A stretch of DNA of 48,424 nucleotides from DASUAS01 sp963809795. Its GTDB lineage: Bacteria > Actinomycetota > Acidimicrobiia > IMCC26256 > DASPTH01. The notes under the pieces were generated by a model. It was not told where the DNA came from, did no database searches, and worked only from the letters and a program-made list of their open reading frames with translations. Position 1 is the first letter of the stretch. Each line of letters begins with the position of its first letter. The DNA lies in the NCBI GenBank assembly GCA_963809795.1, contig CAWELN010000017.1:1-48424 (forward strand), read 5' to 3'. Shown here one piece after another: positions 39,060-45,528 of the stretch. A program made the position numbers and the translations under genes.

Positions 39060-40798
39060 GAACTGCTCGATGTCGATGGAGCCTTCACTCCTCGACGAAG
39101 CCACTCGCCGTCGTCCGGCGACGCCAGCACGTGCTTCAGCACCTTGCCGCTGGCGTTGTGGGGCAGGTCGTCGCGGAACTCGACCCGGCGCGGAACCTTG
39201 AAGCCGGCCAGCGTCGCCGCCACCCACTGCTGCACGTCGGCCTCGGTGATCGCGCCGGCCGTGTGCGGCACCACGAAGGCGACGACCTCCTGCCCGAGGG
39301 TGGGGTGGTCGACGCCGACGATCGCGACCTCGGCGATCTCGGGGTGCTCGAAGAGGCGGTTCTCGATCTCGATCGGTGAGATGTTCTCGCCGCCACGGAT
39401 GATGAGGTCCTGGCGACGACCCTCCAGGTGCACGTAGCCGTCGCGGATCACGCCGAAGTCGCCGGTGCGGTACCAGCGGTCGTCGTCGAGCGCCCGGGCG
39501 GTCGCCTCGGGGTTGCGCCAGTACCCCAGGAAGCACGATCCCCCGCGGAGGCAGATCTCGCCGACCTCGCCCTCGGGCAGGGGCTTGTCGGTCTCGGGGT
39601 CGCGCACCTGCACCTGCATGGTGGCGGACGCGGTCCCGATGCTGTCGGCGTGCTCCAGGAGCAACCCGGGCCGCAGCGTCGTGCCGAGGCCCGTGGTCTC
39701 GGTGCTGCCGTAGCCGAGCGCGGTGCCGGCCTTCGCGGTCGGGATGCGCTCGGCGAGGGTGCGCAGCAGCTCCGGCGGCCACACCGCACTCCCGCCGCCG
39801 ACGTTGCGCACGCTCGACGTGTCGTAGCGGTCGAGCTGCGGGTAGTCGAGGATGCGCCACAGTTGGGTGGGCACCATCGCCCACGTGGTCGCGCCGTGCT
39901 GCTCGGTGAGCTCGAGGTGCGTGTCCTCCCGCCACTTGCCCGGCGGCGGGTAGACGATCGTCATGTTCGTCAGCGTCGACATGACCAGCTGGCAGTTCAG
40001 ACCGGCGATGTGGAACATCGGCGCCGCCGAGATGATCACCGGGTTCTCGGCCGGCGGTGTGATCGGCACACCGCTCTCCAGGTCGGTCATCATCGCGACC
40101 GCGCCGTTGAGCATCGACGCCATCAGGAAGTGGATGTTGCTGCGGTGCGACAGCATCACACCCTTGGGGCGCCCGGTGGTGCCGCTGGTGAAGAGGATGA
40201 CGAACGGATCGTCCTCGTCGATGGCGACGTCGGGGAGCGCGGCGTCGGGCGCGTACGCCTCGAGCGCCGGGAAGTCCCGTTCGAACTCGAGCACCGGCAG
40301 CCCGTCTGCCAGGTCGACACCCTCGAGGCGCTCGAGCCGGCGGCGGTCGCCGAACAGCACCTTCGGTTCCGTGAGCTCCACCGCGTACGCGATCTCTTCG
40401 CCCGTCCACCAGCCGTTGAGCCCGACCGTGATGGCGCCGAGCGCGGTGGTCGCCCAGAACGTGAGCGCGTACTCGACGGTGTTGGGAGCGACGATGGCGA
40501 CCCGGTCACCGGGCCCCACCCCGTACTCGTCGCGCAGTGCGGCGGCGACTGCGGCGATCGGCTGCAGGATCGACGCGAACGTGTACTGCCGGTCCGGGAA
40601 GATCACGTACGGCCGGTCACCCATCCGCTCGGCCGCCCCGCGCAGCAGCTCGACGAGGCTCCTCGGGCGCTGCGTGAAGACGAGCATGGGCGCACCGAGC
40701 ACGGCCTCTTCGCGCAGCTCGAAGGGCGCGCCGGGCCCGGTGAGCGCGGTGAGGACGGATTCGGGAACGGCCTCGGACGGCCAGGAGAGGGTCGTCAC
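38840..40798 (-). CDS. Long-chain fatty-acid/aryl CoA ligase (FadD-like)
   Basis: ANL-superfamily ligase forming acyl-CoA from a carboxylate, CoA and ATP. P-loop ILFTSGTTGRPKGVMLSHRS, ALGYGSTETTGLGT, the RTGDFGVIRDGYVHLEGRRQ hinge and catalytic lysine in LPHNASGKVLKHVL are all present. GTG 40798 overlaps the amidohydrolase stop (GTGA). After the lysine motif the frame stays open to 38840, adding about 80 Ser/Arg-rich residues that overlap tadA and look like a shadow. A one-base indel near 39,090-39,120 would instead end the protein at a TGA at 39085, just before tadA. The natural protein is therefore about 570 residues. Confidence 0.85.
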   Translation of the reverse strand: MTTLSWPSEAVPESVLTALTGPGAPFELREEAVLGAPMLVFTQRPRSLVELLRGAAERMGDRPYVIFPDRQYTFASILQPIAAVAAALRDEYGVGPGDRVAIVAPNTVEYALTFWATTALGAITVGLNGWWTGEEIAYAVELTEPKVLFGDRRRLERLEGVDLADGLPVLEFERDFPALEAYAPDAALPDVAIDEDDPFVILFTSGTTGRPKGVMLSHRSNIHFLMASMLNGAVAMMTDLESGVPITPPAENPVIISAAPMFHIAGLNCQLVMSTLTNMTIVYPPPGKWREDTHLELTEQHGATTWAMVPTQLWRILDYPQLDRYDTSSVRNVGGGSAVWPPELLRTLAERIPTAKAGTALGYGSTETTGLGTTLRPGLLLEHADSIGTASATMQVQVRDPETDKPLPEGEVGEICLRGGSCFLGYWRNPEATARALDDDRWYRTGDFGVIRDGYVHLEGRRQDLIIRGGENISPIEIENRLFEHPEIAEVAIVGVDHPTLGQEVVAFVVPHTAGAITEADVQQWVAATLAGFKVPRRVEFRDDLPHNASGKVLKHVLASPDDGEWLRRGVKAPSTSSSSWASRSTKRAPPLRTTTCPSARSWCASRMAPSWRAATTNASWTAIRPRTRSCSRSPTPRASGQAGGSTTARSS

Positions 40799-41991
40799 GC
40801 GGGGCGGCGCTGCGACAGCTCCACACCGTTTTCGCGCATCACCAGGCGCGAGTCCTCGGGCGTGAAGCCGAAGTTCTCCAGGTCCTTGATGTACGAGCTC
40901 GGCTCGGCCAGGCCCTCGGCGTGTGGGAAGTCGGAACCCATCAGCATGTGGTCGGCACCGAGGATGTCGCGCAGCGAGGCGAGCTCGTCCTCGTAGTAGG
41001 GCGACACCCAGACGTGGCGCTTGAACGTCTCGCGCGGGTCTTCGGGGTAGGCCTGCGGCGTCTGCGAGTACGACTTCTTCAGCTTGTCGAAGAGGTGGAA
41101 CACCCAGTCGGAGCCGGTCTCGATCGACGCCATGCGCAGGTTGGGGAAGCGCTGGAACAGACCGTGGGCGAGCAGGTTGGCGAACCAGTCCTGCACCGCG
41201 CTCCACGACACGATCGAACGGAACGGGTTCTGGCGGAACGCCTCCATCTCGGTGCCCTCGCCCCAGTCGGCGAGGTACCGCGAGTAGTAGGCGTTGCCGC
41301 CGTGCGCGGTGACGACCGCGCCCGACTCGGCGAGGAGACCCCACATCGGATCGAACACCGGGTCGGCGGGCGACACCGGACCCGAGCGCGTGATCACGGG
41401 CCCGGGGACGAGCACGAAGAAGCGGGCGTCGTGGTCGAGGCCCCACTGCACCGACTTCAGCGCCTCGTCGGGGTCGACGAGCGTCACCATGGGCGCGCCG
41501 AAGATGCGCTCCTGGTAGGCGAAGCCCCAGTCCTCCTCCAGCCACCGGTTGAAGGCCCGGAACGCGGCGAGCAGCGCGGGCGGGTCGTCGAGCAGCGCCT
41601 GCTCCATGCCGACGCCGAGGGTGGGAAGGAAGATCGCGCCGCGCATGCCCTGCTCGTCCATCAGCTTCAGACGGGCGTCGCGGTTGCGGTACTCGGGGTG
41701 GTCGCTCATCGGGTCGAGGTCGCCGAAGAGCTCCCGGACCCCCTCGCCCTTGGGGTTGCGGCCGCGGAAGTACTCGTCGAGCGCGCCCGGCTTCGAGATG
41801 GGGTCGAAGGTCGGGTTGGGGATGAAGCGGTTGATCTTGCCGCCGACGAGCAGCCGCTGCTTGCCGTCGATCTCACCCCACTGCATGGTGCGCTTGGCCA
41901 TGCCCGGCTCGGCGTAGCGGGTGAAGGCGTCGATCGCCTCGTAGTAGTGGTTGTCGCAGTCGAAGATCTCGAAGTCGACGTGGCTGGCCAT
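40795..41991 (-). CDS. Amidohydrolase family protein (amidohydrolase_2 type)
   Basis: 398 residues, a TIM-barrel metal-dependent hydrolase or decarboxylase of the ACMSD/amidohydrolase_2 group. FDCDNHYYEAIDAFTRY at the N-terminus, VVTAHGGNAYY in the middle, SIETGSDWVFHLFDKLKKSY and LMGSDFPHAEG near the C-terminus carry candidate metal ligands. ATG 41991 has AGGGGG 6 nt upstream. Divergent from the P450 and coupled by GTGA to the ligase. The three enzymes suggest breakdown of an aromatic, terpenoid or steroid-like compound, but the substrate is unknown. Confidence 0.87.
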   Translation of the reverse strand: MASHVDFEIFDCDNHYYEAIDAFTRYAEPGMAKRTMQWGEIDGKQRLLVGGKINRFIPNPTFDPISKPGALDEYFRGRNPKGEGVRELFGDLDPMSDHPEYRNRDARLKLMDEQGMRGAIFLPTLGVGMEQALLDDPPALLAAFRAFNRWLEEDWGFAYQERIFGAPMVTLVDPDEALKSVQWGLDHDARFFVLVPGPVITRSGPVSPADPVFDPMWGLLAESGAVVTAHGGNAYYSRYLADWGEGTEMEAFRQNPFRSIVSWSAVQDWFANLLAHGLFQRFPNLRMASIETGSDWVFHLFDKLKKSYSQTPQAYPEDPRETFKRHVWVSPYYEDELASLRDILGADHMLMGSDFPHAEGLAEPSSYIKDLENFGFTPEDSRLVMRENGVELSQRRPA

Positions 41992-42074
41992 GGGGGTCCC
42001 CCTTCGCACGGGCTCGATACCAGCAGTTTACGCGAGCCCTGCGGGGCCGGTCGGGGCCGCGGCATACTGCGGGC

Positions 42075-43280
42075 ATGCCGAAGCACCCGGTCCGCGACGA
42101 CATCGACCTTCTCGACGGCGCCTGGTACTCGACCGAGCCGCACGACGACTGGACGTGGCTGCGCGAGCACGCGCCCGTCTACTACGACGCCAAGAGCGAC
42201 GTCTGGGCGATCACGAAGTACGACGACGTGCTGGCCATCGAGAAGGACGCCAAGGGCTTCTCCAGCTACGGCGGGCCCCGCCCGCACGGGATGCCGCTGC
42301 CGATGATGATCAGCATGGACAACCCGGAGCACCAGCGCCGGCGGTCGCTCGTGTACCACGGGTTCACGCCGAAACGGGTCGCCGAGCACGAGGCGCGCAT
42401 CCGGGTGATCTGCAACGAGATCATCGACAGGGTGTGCGAGCGCGGCGAGTGCGACTTCGTGTGGGACGTCGCCGCCCCGCTGCCGCTGCTCCTCATCGCC
42501 GACATGCTCGGGTTCGAGCCGAGCGCGTACGACGACCTGCTCAAGTGGTCCGACGACCTCATCCGCGCCACCACCGCCGATCCCGACCCCGAGGTCGCGC
42601 TCGCGTCGATGGAGGCGAGCATGGGGTTCCGGGAGCTGCAGCTCGGCGTCATCGCCGACCGGCGGTCCAAGCCGCAGCAGTCCGACCTCATCAGCCTGCT
42701 CTGCCACTCCGAGGTCAACGGCGAGCGGCTCGACGACGAGTCGATCGTCCAGGAGACGCTGCTCATCCTCATCGGCGGCGACGAGACCACCCGGCACGTG
42801 ATCACGGGCGGGCAGCTGGCGCTGTTCGCGCACCCCGACCAGCACGTCATCATGCGCGACGAACCGGGGGCGCTGCAGACCGGCGTCGAGGAGATGCTGC
42901 GGTGGGTGTCCCCGATCAAGAACATGTCGCGCACCGTGGTGCACGACGTCGAGCTGCGCGGGGAGACGCTGCACGCGGGTGATCAGCTGATCCTGATGTA
43001 CCCGTCGGCCAACCGCGACCCTGACGAGTTCCCCGACCCGTTCACCTTCGACGTGCGCCGCGACCCCAACCAACACATCGCCTTCGGCTTCGGCCCGCAC
43101 TACTGCCTGGGCCAGGCGCTGGCCCGGCTGGAGCTGAACGTCATGTTCGACGTGCTGTTCCACCGGCTCCCCGACCTCGAGCCGGCCGGCGACGGGCCGC
43201 TGCCGTACCGGGCGTCGAACTTCATCGTCGGCCCCGAGGCGATGCCCGTGCGGTTCACGCCGACGTCCCGCCTGAACTGA
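42075..43280 (+). CDS. Cytochrome P450
   Basis: 401 residues, soluble bacterial P450. The I-helix oxygen motif is IGGDETTRHVI, with the acid and two threonines. EXXR reads EEMLRWVSPIKNMSR, and the haem-binding loop FGFGPHYCLGQALARLEL places the ligand at Cys344. The style resembles CYP125/CYP142-like actinobacterial enzymes acting on sterols or terpenes, but that assignment is tentative. It needs ferredoxin partners that are not in the window. ATG 42075 is 6 nt after CATACT (42063-42068) with no Shine-Dalgarno, so it is probably leaderless. Divergent from the amidohydrolase gene. Confidence 0.92.
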   Translation: MPKHPVRDDIDLLDGAWYSTEPHDDWTWLREHAPVYYDAKSDVWAITKYDDVLAIEKDAKGFSSYGGPRPHGMPLPMMISMDNPEHQRRRSLVYHGFTPKRVAEHEARIRVICNEIIDRVCERGECDFVWDVAAPLPLLLIADMLGFEPSAYDDLLKWSDDLIRATTADPDPEVALASMEASMGFRELQLGVIADRRSKPQQSDLISLLCHSEVNGERLDDESIVQETLLILIGGDETTRHVITGGQLALFAHPDQHVIMRDEPGALQTGVEEMLRWVSPIKNMSRTVVHDVELRGETLHAGDQLILMYPSANRDPDEFPDPFTFDVRRDPNQHIAFGFGPHYCLGQALARLELNVMFDVLFHRLPDLEPAGDGPLPYRASNFIVGPEAMPVRFTPTSRLN

Positions 43281-43335
43281 CGCGCGTTTCGCCGCAGGCG
43301 GTGAAGCGCGCGCACGATCGCAGCCGTGCGGAGAT

Positions 43336-43606
43336 GGACCGTGCACCCGCTGTCGACTCGGGCGCCAGGAGGTCGTGCTCGCCTTCGACTCGGGTCAGGC
43401 ACCCCTGCGGCACACGAGAGGGCCCGCTGAGAGCTGCTTCCTTCCGGACCTGACTCGATTCACAGGATCCCGTTGCGCAGGACCCGACCCTCAACGCCTC
43501 GTGCGGGTCGTACCTCTAGGCGGCCCGAGCCTCGAGCGGGGATTCAGCCCCCCTGACGTGGGTTTGGGGTACAGGGCACCACGAGCTCCCCGCCTAGCAC
43601 GGTCCA
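43336..43606 (-). ncRNA. ffs: Large bacterial signal recognition particle RNA
   Basis: On the minus strand the 5' end GGACCGTGC pairs with GCACGGTCC at the 3' end (43337-43345), giving about 270 nt, the size of the Alu-containing SRP RNA. CGTGCTAGGCGGGGAG followed by GTGGTGCCCTGTACCCC is the conserved Alu-domain sequence. The apical hairpin CAGGTCCGGAAGGAAGCAGC binds Ffh, and CTCTCGTGTGCCGCAGGGGT is the return strand. Exact ends are approximate. Located between the P450 gene and tRNA-Ser(GGA). Confidence 0.92.
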
Positions 43607-43646
43607 CCCGGGAGGCTACACGGCGCCGGGTAGCATCGACGCCCCT

Positions 43647-43731
43647 GGAGGGGTGCGAGAGCGGCCGAATCGGCACGCTTGGAAAGCGTGTGTGGGGCAA
43701 CTCACCGTGGGTTCGAATCCCACTCCCTCCG
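43647..43731 (+). tRNA. tRNA-Ser (anticodon GGA), probable element attachment site
   Basis: Starts GGAGGGGTGCGAGAGCGG and ends CTCCCTCCG without an encoded CCA. Anticodon stem CACGC/GCGTG encloses TTGGAAA, giving GGA (reads UCC and UCU). A long variable arm and T-arm GGGTTCGAATCCC are present. An integrase gene follows 80 bp downstream with its 3' end facing the tRNA, the usual layout when a tRNA 3' end is the attachment site. Confidence 0.95.
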
Positions 43732-43763
43732 CCCCGGACTGTTTCCCCTGGTCAGAACGGGTC

Positions 43764-43804
43764 TGTCACTGCAGCGCGTGCGCGGCGTGACACCCACGTG
43801 ACAC
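43764..43804. promoter_or_regulatory. Candidate integrase arm-type sites
   Basis: GTGACAC occurs at 43787-43793 and 43798-43804, 11 bp apart (one helical turn), and its inverse TGTCAC at 43764-43769. They lie between the tRNA 3' end and the integrase stop, where arm or accessory-protein sites are found in tRNA-targeting elements. Functional role is inferred from position only. Confidence 0.35.
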
Positions 43805-43810
43805 AACGAA

Positions 43811-44923
43811 TCAGCTCGCGCGACGCGCGCGGGCCGCGCGGCCGACGGCGTCGAGCCGCTGGGTCACGTCTTCCTCGAGCTCGGGAAACAGGTGCCCGTA
43901 CGTATCCAGGGTGATCTGGATCGACGAGTGACCGAGACGGCGCATGATCGTGAGTTGGTGCGCGCCCTCCGCGATGAGCAGCGCGACAGCCGTGTGCCGG
44001 AGATCGTGGAACCGAGGCTGCACTTCGATGCTGGCGCGCTGCACGGCGGGCTTGAAGTAGCGCCAGTAGAAGTGATGCTGGCGTAGCGGTGCGCCCTGCT
44101 GCGATGTGAACACGAGCGCGTCTCGACCAAGACTCCCACAGCTGGCGAGATACTCGGCGAGCTCCTCGGCGAGGAACGCCGGCACCGGGACGGTGCGACG
44201 CTGGTAGTTCTTCGTCGGCCCGAAGACCAGGCCCTGCCCAGGGACGATCGAGAGCGACTCGGCAACCTCGACCCGCCGGCGCAGCATGTCAAGGCGTCCG
44301 ACGCGAAGCGCTGCGATTTCGCCGGCTCGAAGGCCCGTGTACGCGGCGAACCGTACGAGGGTCCCGTAGGGCTCCACGATCGCCGTCGCGAGCGCTTCGA
44401 CTTCGTCCGCGGTCAGGAACACCATCTCACGCCGAGCGGCCCGACCGATCCTGATGTTGGCGCACGGGTTGGCCTTGATCGCGCCCGCCTCCGCCGCGGA
44501 GCCGAGCACCATCGAGAGAACCGCCTTCGCCTTCTTCACGGTGCCGTGCTCGAGCCCATCCGCGCGCAGCATGGACACGAACTGGCGGACGCCGAGCGCG
44601 TCGACCGAACCGACCGGCTTGTCGCCGAAGAACGGCAGAACGTGGTTGCGAAGATTCGACGCGTACTCGACTCGGGTCTTCGGCTTGAGGTGAGCCGTGG
44701 TCTCGAACCACTGCTCCGCCCACACGCGCACCGGCACGCCAGTCAGCCGCGGATCATTCCAATCGCCGCGCAGCAAGTCGGTCTCGATCGTCGCCAGGAA
44801 CGCGGACGCGTCCGTCTTGGTCTTGAACACCCGGGAGTGCGCGCGCCCCGCGCCATCGCGATAGCGGGCCCGCCAGCGGCCCGATTGCAGTTGGTCGATA
44901 GATCCGAATGCACGCCGCGTCAT
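43811..44923 (-). CDS. int: Site-specific tyrosine recombinase (phage-type integrase)
   Basis: 370 residues. An N-terminal arm-binding domain (SGRWRARYRDGAGRAHSRVF) and a SAM-like core-binding domain (TRVEYASNLRNHVLPFFGDK) precede the catalytic domain. Catalytic residues are visible: Arg in YTGLRAGEIAALR, HXLRH in HDLRHTAVALL, and the second His and nucleophilic Tyr in LGHSSIQITLDTYGHLFPEL. ATG 44923 has AGGAGG 5 nt upstream. It follows the excisionase gene by 32 bp in the same direction. Expected to insert and excise the element at tRNA-Ser. Confidence 0.94.
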   Translation of the reverse strand: MTRRAFGSIDQLQSGRWRARYRDGAGRAHSRVFKTKTDASAFLATIETDLLRGDWNDPRLTGVPVRVWAEQWFETTAHLKPKTRVEYASNLRNHVLPFFGDKPVGSVDALGVRQFVSMLRADGLEHGTVKKAKAVLSMVLGSAAEAGAIKANPCANIRIGRAARREMVFLTADEVEALATAIVEPYGTLVRFAAYTGLRAGEIAALRVGRLDMLRRRVEVAESLSIVPGQGLVFGPTKNYQRRTVPVPAFLAEELAEYLASCGSLGRDALVFTSQQGAPLRQHHFYWRYFKPAVQRASIEVQPRFHDLRHTAVALLIAEGAHQLTIMRRLGHSSIQITLDTYGHLFPELEEDVTQRLDAVGRAARARRAS

Positions 44924-44955
44924 GCCGACCTCCTCTGCTCGCCGGCCACTGTGGC

Positions 44956-45183
44956 TCACCGCGCCGAGCCTCGGCCAGGGCTGTTCTCGACCCGCCCCGC
45001 CTCGATCAGCGCCTCGACGTCCGCTGGGTGGAAGCGCACATAGCGCCCGACCTTGTGGAACACGATTCGTCGCTCGGCCACCAAGCGACGGACGAACCGC
45101 ACACCGACGTGCAGTTGGTCGGCGACCTCCTCGATCGTGAGGAGGCTCTCTCCCGCTCGAGACCGGCTCGTCATTTCACTCAC
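44956..45183 (-). CDS. xis: Excisionase / MerR-like helix-turn-helix DNA-binding protein
   Basis: 75 residues. LLTIEEVADQLHVGVRFVRR is a winged helix-turn-helix of the AlpA/excisionase type, followed by KVGRYVRFHPADVEALIEAG, the wing and C-terminal helix. GTG 45183 has AAGGAG 8 nt upstream; ATG 45174 is an alternative. Directly upstream of the integrase gene, as expected for a recombination directionality factor. Confidence 0.87.
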   Translation of the reverse strand: MSEMTSRSRAGESLLTIEEVADQLHVGVRFVRRLVAERRIVFHKVGRYVRFHPADVEALIEAGRVENSPGRGSAR

Positions 45184-45528
45184 TGGGGCGACTCCTTGAT
45201 GCGCGCAGTTGTCCCGCACTGACTCCAAGGGTGGGCTCACCCCCAGGCGGCGACGTGGACCGAAGGGGGCCAAGGAGGCAAGCGGACGTGGTTCACCCGG
45301 GTGCCCCAGGTCCCTGGAGAGGGCGAGGAAGCGCGTCCGCGGACTGACACGCGCCCAGTCACCCACGCCTTTCCAACACCCACCGCGAGCCCACGACACA
45401 GCGCGACCCCGCGACGCCGCCCTCACACCTCGCCCGACCTCTCTTCAGATCCACCACTGATCGAAGGACAGACAGTTGCATCGTCGATGCGGGAGTCACC
45501 GCCGCAGCCGTGCCGGGAGTGATCGCCG
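45184..45528. other. Divergent intergenic region with inverted repeats (possible oriT/operators)
   Basis: 345 bp between the excisionase and relaxase genes, which are transcribed away from each other. No gene is evident. Palindromes noted are GGGTG-GGCT-CACCC (45229-45242), CACCCGGGTG (45294-45303) and GCATCG-T-CGATGC (45478-45490). Transfer origins of MobF elements often sit next to the relaxase gene, so this is the best place in the window for oriT, without further proof. Confidence 0.4.

Noticed and set aside
43392..43490. Small (4.5S-type) SRP RNA of about 99 nt
   Set aside because: The conserved Alu-domain sequence and the pairing of 43597-43605 with 43337-43345 extend it to the large form of about 270 nt.
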